From NCBI RefSeq assembly GCF_015686655.1, contig NZ_JADPMP010000008.1, positions 186,001 through 250,000 of the forward strand: DNA of 64,000 bases, in the 5' to 3' direction. The stretch's first letter is position 1, and the number at the start of each line of letters is the position of its first letter. The translations under genes and the position numbers were made by a program. The notes under the pieces were generated by a model. It was not told the origin of the DNA, made no database searches, and worked only from the letters and a program-made list of their open reading frames with translations. Of this stretch, positions 49,059 to 57,098 are shown one piece after another. The DNA comes from Pontibacter sp. FD36 (GTDB lineage: Bacteria > Bacteroidota > Bacteroidia > Cytophagales > Hymenobacteraceae).

Positions 49059-49498
49059 TACAGATTACTCTTTTGAGGACTAATTATTGGGGCAGCGTAA
49101 TTGCGAAAGAATCAGGCTAATTCAGCTAAATGAGATAAACCACTGGCAGGTATAGTAAGACTAACTCGCACGCTGGCTATGAAACAAGCAGCATTGCCAT
49201 GTGCGCTTTGCGGCGCTCCACTGTTGGGGGTGAAGGGGGGCCCCTGTCAGGAGCGTTCAGCGAGTGGGGTAGGGGCCCTCGATTTTTTCTTTATCGAGGG
49301 CCCCTACCCCCATCAAGGAAAAAAGTGAGGCCCGCCTGGCCAAGGCGAAAAGGTGCCCGCCGCACAGGCGAAGCGATAAACAGTATCATTTGCTATACCT
49401 GCAATAGCCGCAGCTATACTTATACCTGGGCCAGAGGCCCCACTATACCCGACACAAGCGAGGACGCTCGCGCCATAACACCAATTATCAGGTATAAG
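49059..49498. other. 440-nt intergenic region with perfect hairpin
   Basis: No supported gene. A 117-codon open frame (49199-49552) is low-complexity and overlaps the hairpin and the end of the methyltransferase gene. Content: the 18-bp perfect inverted repeat at 49266-49310, and a cluster of TATACCT-type motifs (about 49390-49500). Confidence 0.5.
49266..49310. repeat. Perfect 18-bp inverted repeat with 9-nt loop
   Basis: GGGGTAGGGGCCCTCGAT (49266-49283) and ATCGAGGGCCCCTACCCC (49293-49310), loop TTTTTCTTT. There is no T-tract after it, so it is not an ordinary terminator; it resembles an extragenic palindrome. Confidence 0.75.
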
Positions 49499-50416
49499 TT
49501 AATATCGCGGCTTCTGCCCCGCCACAATATAAACCAGGCTACCGCCAGCTGATACATACTCTTCATTCAGCAGCCTTTGCTTAAGCGCAATCTTGTTGTA
49601 AAGCAGCCGTTGCCAATAAGCGTCAAACTTGTCTTTGTCGCCGCCGCCCGCCATAAAGTAATTCAGGTTATCCTGGTAGTCATAGCCCATAGAGTCGGAG
49701 TCGATCCACTGCAGCATCTGTTCTACACGCAGCATCTTCTCCTGCGTATCGTAAGGCGGAATGATCGAGAGGGCTTTGTCGGAAATCCACACCTTGATGT
49801 TTTCGAGACCCGCTTTCAGGTATAAGTCAGGTATAACGTCGCCGAGTGAGTTAAAACCCTCGCCGAGCCTTTTCTTGCCCTTCTCGATGCGCAGCTTTAT
49901 TTCCAGCACTTCGAGGGTGCTTTCCACATCAAAATCCGTTTCGCCGTAGCGGTCGAACATCAGGTTGGGCACGAGGTTGTTCGGTTCCAGCGCCAGCACC
50001 CAGCCGCCCGGCTTTGTAATCCGGATCATCTCATCGATCACCTGTCTCGGGTCTTTCACATGGATCAGCAAGGTCTGGCAGAGGGTAATGTCCGCCAGGT
50101 TGTCGGGTAGGGGAATGTTGGAGGCGTTGCCCACCCGGAAGTCGTAGGAGATGTCATTGTGCAGGTAGATGCTTTGGGCTTTCTGCTTCGCTTCCTCGAT
50201 GTACTCCGGCTCAAAATCGATGCCGTATACCTTGGCGCCCGGTGGCATGTGCCGCGAGAACATAAAGCCCATCATGCCTTTGCCGCAACCGATATCCACC
50301 AGCGAGCCGGTATAGTCCAGGTGCAACCGGTGAGCAAGCAGCTCCAGGTAATCGTCGTTCCACCAATATTCACGGGCCGGACCCAGGTGATCTTCTGAAT
50401 GTTTTTTCTCTTCCAA
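49499..50416 (-). CDS. Class I SAM-dependent methyltransferase
   Basis: 305 residues. The SAM-binding motif I is LVDIGCGKGMMGFMFSRH (about 38-55), with motif II VYGIDFEPEYIEEAKQKA and post-motif LADITLCQTLLIHVKDPRQV. The N-terminus (HSEDHLGPAREYWWNDDYLE) is typical of UbiE/Coq5-like methyltransferases with an N-terminal lid. The C-terminal half is longer than the core domain. Substrate unknown. It is followed by the repeat-rich gap. Confidence 0.88.
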   Translation of the reverse strand: MEEKKHSEDHLGPAREYWWNDDYLELLAHRLHLDYTGSLVDIGCGKGMMGFMFSRHMPPGAKVYGIDFEPEYIEEAKQKAQSIYLHNDISYDFRVGNASNIPLPDNLADITLCQTLLIHVKDPRQVIDEMIRITKPGGWVLALEPNNLVPNLMFDRYGETDFDVESTLEVLEIKLRIEKGKKRLGEGFNSLGDVIPDLYLKAGLENIKVWISDKALSIIPPYDTQEKMLRVEQMLQWIDSDSMGYDYQDNLNYFMAGGGDKDKFDAYWQRLLYNKIALKQRLLNEEYVSAGGSLVYIVAGQKPRY

Positions 50417-50498
50417 CAGGTATAGATTATTAGGTATGCTAAAAAAGTAAGCCCCTGCCAGAGCAGAGGCTTTCGGTAGTGAGTAGGCAGCTAGGTGC

Positions 50499-51377
50499 TT
50501 ACTTCATTTTCTTCCACTCAGCTATGGCTTTTTCATTCATACGCACATAGTCATCGTTGTTTGCCTTTTTGGCCAGCTCGATTGATTGCTCAGCAGTTTT
50601 TACGGCGCCTTTGTAGTCTTTCAGCTTGGCCTGCATCTTGGCCTGAGCGTGCAGGTTCCAGAACCTTGGCTCGTTGGCGTTGGCTTTTTTCATCCATTCC
50701 AATGCCTGCTTCATGTCTTTGTTATTATCGGCGTAATAGTTGGCGGCGGCTGCATACAGGCTAGGCGACACATCCTTACCATTCAGCACTCGCTCCTGAA
50801 TCTGGGCCATTACTTTGCTGTCTACTTCAGCTTCAATGGTGAAGCTGACAACTGTCTTGTCCCACAGAATTTCCAGGTCAGCAGCATTCGCTTTCAGATT
50901 TGCGAAGTTGATGGTGAAAGTTTCAACGGTTCTAGGGTTGGTCTGTGGCTTCACGGTGAAGCGCAGCTGATCGTTTTCCTGCTTATACTGAGCTACGTTT
51001 CCACCAAGTTTGGTGTCTTTGTACAAAATAACAGTCCACTCGTTCTGATTCGGAATGGTTAGCAGCGCATACTCACCGGCAGGCACTTTTTTGCCCTGGA
51101 TGGTTACGTCGTCGCTGAAATTAAGCGTGGTAGAGTTGTTGGCTCCTGTGCGCCATACCTTACCGAAAGGAACAATGTCGCCGCCGTATACTGAGCGGCC
51201 TTTCATAGATGGGCGGGAATAGGTTACGGTTACCTTGCTAAGGCCTACTTCCTGCGTCACGCTGGAAAGCGGGCTAGCTGCCGGCATGGCTATACCTTGT
51301 TGCTGGGCCTGAACTGTCACGGCTGTACCGCCTAGCAGCGCCGCTGACATAAGCATGCTGAATAAGATCTTTTTCAT
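50499..51377 (-). CDS. DUF2911-domain exported protein with C-terminal TPR-like repeats
   Basis: 292 residues with a signal peptide (1-24). The DUF2911 domain (about 35-180) is clear: VTYSRPSMKGRSVYGGDIVP, WRTGANNSTTLNFSDDVTIQ and YALLTIPNQNEWTVILYKDT. A helical C-terminal region (about 200-285, AAAANYYADNNKDMKQALEW; LKDYKGAVKTAEQSIELAKK) looks like TPR repeats. The family is common in Bacteroidota; function unknown. It is divergent from the TPP-riboswitch operon. Confidence 0.9.
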   Translation of the reverse strand: MKKILFSMLMSAALLGGTAVTVQAQQQGIAMPAASPLSSVTQEVGLSKVTVTYSRPSMKGRSVYGGDIVPFGKVWRTGANNSTTLNFSDDVTIQGKKVPAGEYALLTIPNQNEWTVILYKDTKLGGNVAQYKQENDQLRFTVKPQTNPRTVETFTINFANLKANAADLEILWDKTVVSFTIEAEVDSKVMAQIQERVLNGKDVSPSLYAAAANYYADNNKDMKQALEWMKKANANEPRFWNLHAQAKMQAKLKDYKGAVKTAEQSIELAKKANNDDYVRMNEKAIAEWKKMK

Positions 51378-51556
51378 GGTTTTATATTTATTTCAAAGGG
51401 GTTTCAGGAGGTAATATTACAGAAAATCCCGCAATTAAACCAGTGGATTCTGCAGGGTAAATGGCGGCTGGCATTGCTACAAACTGCTTGCATGCAAAAA
51501 AAGTTTTGCCCTGAGCTGAGTTTCTTTTCTGATTATATTCTGTACCTTCGCCTATG

Positions 51557-51642
51557 TACACGGGGTGCTTGGCAGTGTAACAGCTGCCCGGCTGAGATGA
51601 TACCCGCTACCTGATCTGGATAATGCCAGCGTAGGAAATGTA
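51557..51642 (+). promoter_or_regulatory. TPP (thiamine pyrophosphate) riboswitch
   Basis: The THI-element core is unmistakable: CTGAGATGATACCCG (51592-51606) then CTACCTGATCTGGATAATGC and CAGCGTAGGAA (51607-51637). P1 pairs TACA (51557-51560) with TGTA (51639-51642), and GGGGTGC follows the 5' arm. A promoter-like TACCTTCG (51543-51550; one mismatch to TAnnTTTG) precedes it. Downstream, a hairpin TATTTTA (51705-51711)/TAAAATA (51718-51724) lies 6 nt before the GTG start and could mask the translation start. The 353-nt gap (51378-51730) holds nothing else I can support. TPP binding normally lowers expression. Confidence 0.93.
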
Positions 51643-51730
51643 ACCGATTTTAGCGCCTGAGTGAGGTGCTGCCCTTTATTCCTATCTGCTTTGTACAGTC
51701 AGGCTATTTTATAACCCTAAAATACCTGCT

Positions 51731-52456
51731 GTGAGTAATCTGCAACAACAAAAATTTGACCTGGTAACACGCGACCTGCGCAAGTGGCAGGGCCGTGAGG
51801 AGTGGTTTTTTAACCGTGATCACACCGACACCTATGAACTGTGGTACGAAGGCCGCTATAAGCGTGCTGAGGTATGGCAGAAGAAAGTGATCGGGCAGCT
51901 GATCAAGAAAGACGAGCGCGTCAAGACCCTGCTGGAGTTTGGCTGCGGCACTACCCGCTTCACCCGCTGGTGGAAAGAGATCGGCATTGAGGCCAGCGGT
52001 GGCGACATCTCGCCCTTCATGCTGGGGCAGGGCGTGCACCTGTTCGACGGCGATCTGGTGCTGGCCGACTCGCATCACATGCCTTTTAAAGACCACACCT
52101 TTCATGCCCTGGCATTCATTACTACTTTTGAGTACTACAAAGATCCGGTCAAGGTAATCCGGGAGGCGGCCCGTGTGGGTAAATATGGCATTGTGTTCGG
52201 CATGATGAACCGCAACTCTCCCAAAGTGGTGAGAAGGAGGGTACAGGAGATGTTCGGCAAGAACCCTTTCTACGTGACGGCCACCTTTTATACGCCAAGC
52301 AAACTGAAGGCTGTAATAGCCGAAGCCCTGCACGACAGAGACTATACCATTGAGTGGAACGCTACTGGGTTGCCTGAATGGTTTCCGGTGCAGCAGTGGC
52401 AGCAACCCTATGGAGATTTCTTCGGGATGTATGTGTGCTTAAATGATGTGATATGA
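51731..52456 (+). CDS. SAM-dependent methyltransferase in the TPP-riboswitch operon
   Basis: 241 residues; start codon GTG. SAM motif I is LLEFGCGTTRFTRWWKEIGI (about 64-83), motif II SGGDISPFMLGQGV, and LVLADSHHMPFKDHTFHALA is the typical acidic loop and motif IV. FITTFEYYKDPVKVIREAAR follows. It is a class I methyltransferase of unknown target. First gene of the riboswitch-controlled operon; the TGA overlaps the next ATG (ATGA, 52453-52456). The small Trm112-like protein encoded fourth in the operon is a known kind of methyltransferase activator, so the two may form a complex. Confidence 0.9.
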   Translation: MSNLQQQKFDLVTRDLRKWQGREEWFFNRDHTDTYELWYEGRYKRAEVWQKKVIGQLIKKDERVKTLLEFGCGTTRFTRWWKEIGIEASGGDISPFMLGQGVHLFDGDLVLADSHHMPFKDHTFHALAFITTFEYYKDPVKVIREAARVGKYGIVFGMMNRNSPKVVRRRVQEMFGKNPFYVTATFYTPSKLKAVIAEALHDRDYTIEWNATGLPEWFPVQQWQQPYGDFFGMYVCLNDVI

Positions 52457-53517
52457 GCGCCTTCGAAGACAAATCTGGAAAGGTAGCCGCCGGCACGTTT
52501 AAAGACGTGCTGCTACCACAAAGCGGGGCACAACGGGAAGAGGTGCAGGTAGGCCCACAGTTCGGCGTCGACACTGCTGTCATCAACCTGGGCAACAACC
52601 TGGGAATGGCAGTTTCCAGCGATCCGCTTTCGCTTATACCTTCTATCGGGCTTCAGGAATCAGCCTGGCTATCAGTGCACCTGCTGGCGAATGACATGGC
52701 CTCTACTGGTTTTGCACCCATGTATGCGCAATTCGTTCTAAACCTGCCTACGAGCCTGTCGCTGGAGTCATTCAAAGAATACTGGCATTATATCCATCAA
52801 TACTGTCAGGACATTGGCGTTGCCATTACCGGCGGACACACAGGGCAGATAGAGGGGCAGAATTCCACCATTTCTGGCGGCGGCACCATGTTTCTGACGG
52901 CTCCATTGGGTGAAATACTTACGAGCAACAAGGCGGAGCCCGGCGACCTGCTGATCGTGACAAAGGATACGGCTCTGGTATCTACCTCCATCCTGGCCAT
53001 GAGTTTTCCGGAGACAGTTAAGAACAAGCTCGGCAAGGAGGTATGGGAGAAGGGCTGTGAAAACTTTTACCGCACCTCATCGCTGCCCGATGCCCTAGCC
53101 GCAAAAGAGGTCCTGCCCAGCAAAACAGACCTGAAAGCCATGCACGACGTGACCGAAGGTGGCGTGCTGGGCGCTATCTGCGAAATGGCGGGCGCCTCTG
53201 GGTGCGGTTTCCGGGTTTATGACGATACCCTGCCGGTGGGGGAAGCGCAAAGGCAAATTGCAGCACTTTTTGATATCGATCACCGCTTCAGTGTGGGGGC
53301 TGGCTCTATGCTCATGGCCGTGAAGCCGGGCAATGAGCAGCAAATAATCGACCACCTTGCTTCTAAGGCTATCAGAGCAACGGTGGTAGGAGAAATGACA
53401 GCCAAGGAAGATAGATTCACGATAGTGGAACATGATAAAGAAAAGCCACTTCTCTTCGATGGCAAAGACCCTTACTGGGAGGCTTTCTTTAAAGCGTACA
53501 AGGCGGGCTGGAGATGA
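52453..53517 (+). CDS. AIR synthase-related (PurM/HypE/ThiL-superfamily) protein
   Basis: 354 residues. Superfamily features: an N-terminal loop VGPQFGVDTAVINLG, the SSDPLSLIPSIGLQESAWLS stretch with conserved Asp, the Ala-rich helix VHLLANDMASTGFAPMYAQF, the ITGGHTGQIEGQ glycine loop and the MHDVTEGGVLGAICEMAGAS helix at the domain junction. ThiL (thiamine-monophosphate kinase), HypE and SelD share this fold and use ATP. The sequence is not a clear ThiL or HypE (no HypE C-terminal PRIC/Cys tail). An ATP-dependent step on a thiamine-like or other metabolite is inferred from the riboswitch. ATGA overlaps both neighbours. Confidence 0.85.
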   Translation: MSAFEDKSGKVAAGTFKDVLLPQSGAQREEVQVGPQFGVDTAVINLGNNLGMAVSSDPLSLIPSIGLQESAWLSVHLLANDMASTGFAPMYAQFVLNLPTSLSLESFKEYWHYIHQYCQDIGVAITGGHTGQIEGQNSTISGGGTMFLTAPLGEILTSNKAEPGDLLIVTKDTALVSTSILAMSFPETVKNKLGKEVWEKGCENFYRTSSLPDALAAKEVLPSKTDLKAMHDVTEGGVLGAICEMAGASGCGFRVYDDTLPVGEAQRQIAALFDIDHRFSVGAGSMLMAVKPGNEQQIIDHLASKAIRATVVGEMTAKEDRFTIVEHDKEKPLLFDGKDPYWEAFFKAYKAGWR

Positions 53518-54164
53518 GCAGGTATAAGAAAATTACCGGAGGCGTATACTTGGTGCTGGACCCCAGCATGGATCGTATCCTGCTGCTGCAGAAGGTAAAA
53601 GAAGCTTTGGAAGGAGGTACAAACGTACTGCAGATCTGGAATAACTGGCCAGCAGGCTATACCGATTCAGACAAGCGCTTGCTCATACAGGACTTAGTGG
53701 CTGTTGCCGCCGCTTATCAGGTACCGGTTCTCATAAACGAGGAATGGCAGCTGTTAAAAGATACAGGTCTGGCTGGTATTCATTTTGACAGCGTCCCTTC
53801 GGATTATGAAACTTTGAAGGCTGAACTGAACAGGGGCTTTGTATGCGGTATTACCTGCAGCAACGACCTGGAGGTAATTCGCTGGGCTGACAGGCACCAA
53901 CTGGACTACGTATCTTTCTGCGCCGTTTTCCCCTCGCCTTCAGCAGGAAGCTGCGAGATCGTACAGCCTGCTACGATCCGGGAGGCCAGAAAGATCACCC
54001 GAATGCCTCTCTTTCTGTCCGGGGGCATCACCACAGAAAATATAGACAAACTTCGGGAGCTGGACTTCAATGGGGTGGCAGTGATTTCAGGTATACTGAA
54101 CGCTGCTTCAGCCAGAGAGTCCGCTGCTGCCTACAAGCAAGCACTTAACAAAAATAACTTATGA
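53514..54164 (+). CDS. ThiE/TenI-like TIM-barrel protein with altered active-site motifs
   Basis: 216 residues. TIM-barrel strands and helices match thiamine-phosphate synthase: YLVLDPSM, ALEGGTNVLQIW, VPVLINEEWQLL, GLAGIHFD, DYVSFCAVFPSP and LSGGITTENI plus FNGVAVISGIL. Yet the signature residues differ: ThiE has Q-x-R-x-K after the second strand, here QIWNNW; the GxHxGQxD loop reads GIHFDSVP; FGPxFxTxTK reads FCAVFPSPSA. It may be TenI-like (thiazole tautomerase) or use another substrate. Located under a TPP riboswitch and ATGA-coupled on both sides. Confidence 0.82.
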   Translation: MSRYKKITGGVYLVLDPSMDRILLLQKVKEALEGGTNVLQIWNNWPAGYTDSDKRLLIQDLVAVAAAYQVPVLINEEWQLLKDTGLAGIHFDSVPSDYETLKAELNRGFVCGITCSNDLEVIRWADRHQLDYVSFCAVFPSPSAGSCEIVQPATIREARKITRMPLFLSGGITTENIDKLRELDFNGVAVISGILNAASARESAAAYKQALNKNNL

Positions 54165-54427
54165 GACTTTCATTTTTAGATAAACTGTGCTGTCCCGTGG
54201 ACAAGCACGAACTGACATTGCAAATCTTTGCGCAGCAGGAAAATGGGGATATAACAGAAGGGTTGCTCACCTGTCCTACCTGCAAAAGGTACTATCCTAT
54301 TGTATATGGTTTACCAATCATGACACCGGACGAGTACCGTGAAAAGGCGCTGGAGGAACCGATCCTGAAGAAGTGGGGGCTATCACTCGACGAGACAGAG
54401 AAGCAAACGTTTTTGCTGAAAGCCTAA
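54161..54427 (+). CDS. Trm112-like zinc-ribbon protein
   Basis: 88 residues. The Trm112/UPF0434 fold is shown by two Cys pairs, DKLCCPVDKHEL (a Cys pair with an extra Cys) and GLLTCPTCKRYYPIVYGLPI, whose second half is the hallmark of the family, then an acidic tail. Trm112 proteins bind and activate SAM methyltransferases (tRNA, rRNA and release-factor methylases in eukaryotes and archaea). Here the partner could be the methyltransferase at 51731. Its ATG overlaps the preceding TGA. The tail ends the operon; I see no strong terminator. Confidence 0.87.
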   Translation: MRLSFLDKLCCPVDKHELTLQIFAQQENGDITEGLLTCPTCKRYYPIVYGLPIMTPDEYREKALEEPILKKWGLSLDETEKQTFLLKA

Positions 54428-54449
54428 ACCGCTTGCATATGGCTATACC

Positions 54450-54974
54450 CTAAAAACTTTGACCTACACTGAAGCCAAAGCGGGGAATGAAAGCGGGGCC
54501 TGGTGATTTGGTATTGCTTTCTGTGGAAAGAAAAGGTGTAAAGCCAACCCGCACTACAAGTCCACCGGTTGGGTTCTGATAACGGAAACCGATGCGACTG
54601 AAGTACATGTTGCGCAAAAGGTCAGGCTCATTGGTGAAGCGGCGGGTATAGCCTATACCAAACTCAAAGTGCTTCTGAAAACGCCCGATCATACCCAAGG
54701 CTTCCACAGGCACCACCGGATAAAAGCCCGGCTCCTCTGCTGAGAAGAAGGTATTGCTGGCTATACCTATCCTGAAAGCTGCCTTCACCATAGACTTCTG
54801 GTACACGATGCGGTCGTAGTTAACTGAGAGCAAGTCCCCATTACCGCCTAATTCACCATAAACTGCATTACGCGCCCTAAAAGTGTCACGGTAATTCTGG
54901 GCCGAAGCCGAATAGCTAAGTACAAGCAACAAGCAAAAGAGAAAGGCTCGGGTGAAAGCGCTATTTAAGTGCAT
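54450..54974 (-). CDS. Predicted outer-membrane beta-barrel protein
   Basis: 174 residues from the chosen ATG; an upstream start at 55001 is possible. The signal peptide ends SYSASAQ. The mature part alternates aromatic and polar residues in beta-strands (GELGGNGDLLSVNYDRIVYQ; FEFGIGYTRRFTNEPDLLRN; VVRVGFTPFLSTESNTKSPG) and ends in Phe (FSVGQSF), the C-terminal signature of outer-membrane barrels. Too short for a porin, so a small barrel of unknown function. It converges with the riboswitch operon (23 nt gap). Confidence 0.7.
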   Translation of the reverse strand: MHLNSAFTRAFLFCLLLVLSYSASAQNYRDTFRARNAVYGELGGNGDLLSVNYDRIVYQKSMVKAAFRIGIASNTFFSAEEPGFYPVVPVEALGMIGRFQKHFEFGIGYTRRFTNEPDLLRNMYFSRIGFRYQNPTGGLVVRVGFTPFLSTESNTKSPGPAFIPRFGFSVGQSF

Positions 54975-55076
54975 AAGAAGGTTTAGGAGCGACTGGCGCA
55001 AGCATAGATTATAATACTCCGCAAATTAGTAATTTATTGGGATATATTAATGTTGAATTATGGGGAAGCTTCAAAA

Positions 55077-55116
55077 ACTGAGGCCCTGTCAGTTAAACAC
55101 TAACAGGGCCTCAGTT
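55077..55116. terminator. Terminator-like hairpin
   Basis: AACTGAGGCCCTGT (55076-55089) / ACAGGGCCTCAGTT (55103-55116), loop 13 nt, a perfect stem of about 14 bp. On the minus strand it lies 20 nt after the ABC transporter stop. No long T-tract is obvious, so activity is uncertain. Confidence 0.75.
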
Positions 55117-55135
55117 ACCTTAAATGCAGAAAATT

Positions 55136-56956
55136 TTAGCTCATTTCAAACTGTAGCCTGAGCAGATTCGCATAAATCCCGTTGTCATTGATCGACAGTA
55201 CCTCGTGCGAACCTTCTTCGACAATCTCCCCACCATCAATCACCAAAATCTTATCAACCTTGCGTATCGTCGCCAGGCGGTGTGCGATCACGATGGTTGT
55301 GCGGTTCTTCATCAATTCATCCATGGCCTGCTGCACCAGGTGTTCTGACTCTGAGTCAAGAGAACTGGTCGCTTCATCGAGTACAAGGATAGCCGGGTTT
55401 TTCAGGATGGCGCGGGCAATGGCCACACGCTGGCGCTGACCGCCTGAGAGCTTGATGCCGCGTTCGCCCACCAGTGTATCCAATCCTTCCGGGAAAGACG
55501 AGATAAAGTCGTACGCATTGGCTTTGCGGGCTGCTGCTATGATTTCTTCTTCTGTCGCTTCCGGACGACCGTAAGCAATGTTCTCACGGATAGAACCACC
55601 GAAAAGCAGCACTTCCTGCGGCACGATGCCCACATTGGCGCGAAGCTCCGTCAGGCTCATATGGCGGATATCCTGTCCATCGACAGTGATGCTGCCCTGG
55701 CTCACGTCGTACAGACGAAGCAAGAGCTGTACAATAGTAGACTTACCGGCACCACTCGGTCCAACCAATGCGATCTTCTCGCCAGAGTTAATGCTGAAAT
55801 TGATATCGCGGAGTACCTGAATGTCGGGACGGGTAGGGTAGGAGAAGGCCACCTGGTTGTAGCTGATATCACCACGTACCCGTCTGATTTCGCTTAGCGG
55901 ACGCAGGGTCTTATCAGTCGATTCTTCCGGCTCAGCCAGAATCTCCTGTATACGCTCGGTCGCACCCAAGGCCGATTGAATTTTGCCATAAAGCTCACCC
56001 AAACCACCCACAGAGGCGCCGATGAACACGGTATAAATGATAAAGGAAATCAGTTCACCAATGGTCAGGTCGCCGTTCTGTACCAGTGTAGCACCGTACC
56101 AGATCACCAAGATAATACCGCCAAACAGGCCTACAATCACGAAGGAAATGAAAGCGCCACGATAGTTCGCCGCTGAAAGGGCCGCCTTTACAGCTTTGCC
56201 AAGCGAATGTTGGTAACGGCCAATTTCGAAGTTCTCATTTGTATAGGCTTTCACCGTGTTAATTGCCTGCAGCGTTTCCTCAACGATGACGTTGGTGTTA
56301 GCCAGTTCGTCCTGTGTTTTTTTGGAAAGGCTTTTGATCTTGCGGCCGAAAACCAACGTGAGTGCTACCAATACCGGGAAAGTCGCCAGCATGAACATGG
56401 AGAGCTTGATAGAAGTCCACATGATAATGATGATGCCTACCAGAAGGGTGGTTATCTGGCGGAAAAGCTCAGCCAGTGTGATCGACATGGCATCCTGTAC
56501 CTGCGCTACGTCAGTAGTAATGCGGCTGGTAATCTCGCCTACGCGTCTTTTTTCATAAAAGGGGATCGGCAGCATCATGAACTTGCTATAGAGGTCACGA
56601 CGGATGTCGGCCACGGCATTTTCACTTACCTGTGCAAAGAAGTATACCCTGAAAAAAGAGAAGATGCCCTGCGCCAAAATCACGGCGAAAAGGCCAAGGG
56701 CAATCATGTCGATGTCTTCGAGGAACCAGTCGGCGTTGCCGGTAGAGGAGTCAACCAGCTTACCTGTGAGGAGCGGGAAGATCATAAAAGTCAGGCTGGA
56801 GAGTACCAGAAAGCCCAGACCGACCAGGAATTTAAACTTGTAGGGTAGTACGTAGCTAAAGATCCTGATGCCGCGACGAAAGCTATCCTTACTGATCTTC
56901 TTTCTGCCTTCTTTCTCCTGCGTGCCGTCGTTTAGCCCGATTCCGCGTTTTGCCAT
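55136..56956 (-). CDS. ABC exporter (MsbA-like, membrane and ATPase domain in one chain)
   Basis: 606 residues. Six membrane helices in the first 330 residues (for example FLVGLGFLVLSSLTFMIFPL; GIFSFFRVYFFAQVSENAVA). The ATPase domain has Walker A GPSGAGKST (about 398-406), the signature LSGGQRQR (about 500) and Walker B ILVLDEATSSLDSES (about 522), then the His switch in VIAHRLATI. It is a half-transporter that works as a dimer and exports lipids or drugs; MsbA-type lipid A transport is possible but not shown. Monocistronic. Confidence 0.95.
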   Translation of the reverse strand: MAKRGIGLNDGTQEKEGRKKISKDSFRRGIRIFSYVLPYKFKFLVGLGFLVLSSLTFMIFPLLTGKLVDSSTGNADWFLEDIDMIALGLFAVILAQGIFSFFRVYFFAQVSENAVADIRRDLYSKFMMLPIPFYEKRRVGEITSRITTDVAQVQDAMSITLAELFRQITTLLVGIIIIMWTSIKLSMFMLATFPVLVALTLVFGRKIKSLSKKTQDELANTNVIVEETLQAINTVKAYTNENFEIGRYQHSLGKAVKAALSAANYRGAFISFVIVGLFGGIILVIWYGATLVQNGDLTIGELISFIIYTVFIGASVGGLGELYGKIQSALGATERIQEILAEPEESTDKTLRPLSEIRRVRGDISYNQVAFSYPTRPDIQVLRDINFSINSGEKIALVGPSGAGKSTIVQLLLRLYDVSQGSITVDGQDIRHMSLTELRANVGIVPQEVLLFGGSIRENIAYGRPEATEEEIIAAARKANAYDFISSFPEGLDTLVGERGIKLSGGQRQRVAIARAILKNPAILVLDEATSSLDSESEHLVQQAMDELMKNRTTIVIAHRLATIRKVDKILVIDGGEIVEEGSHEVLSINDNGIYANLLRLQFEMS

Positions 56957-57098
56957 TAATGAAATCTATACTTAATAATAGGGGTTGCTGGCTTATAACA
57001 GCTAAACAGCGCTAATAATGCCACCGGCCCCGAAAAATCTTACAAAGGTAAACAAACTATAGGATATAGCGTTCCTATTTGCACGGTGACAGATATCA

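Noticed and set aside
49199..49552. 117-codon open frame after the symporter
   Set aside because: Arg/Pro-rich composition created by the 18-bp hairpin and repeated motifs; it also runs into the methyltransferase gene.
51704..52405. Minus-strand open frame (233 codons) opposite the riboswitch-operon methyltransferase
   Set aside because: The plus-strand frame has SAM-binding motifs, follows the riboswitch and overlaps the next gene by ATGA.
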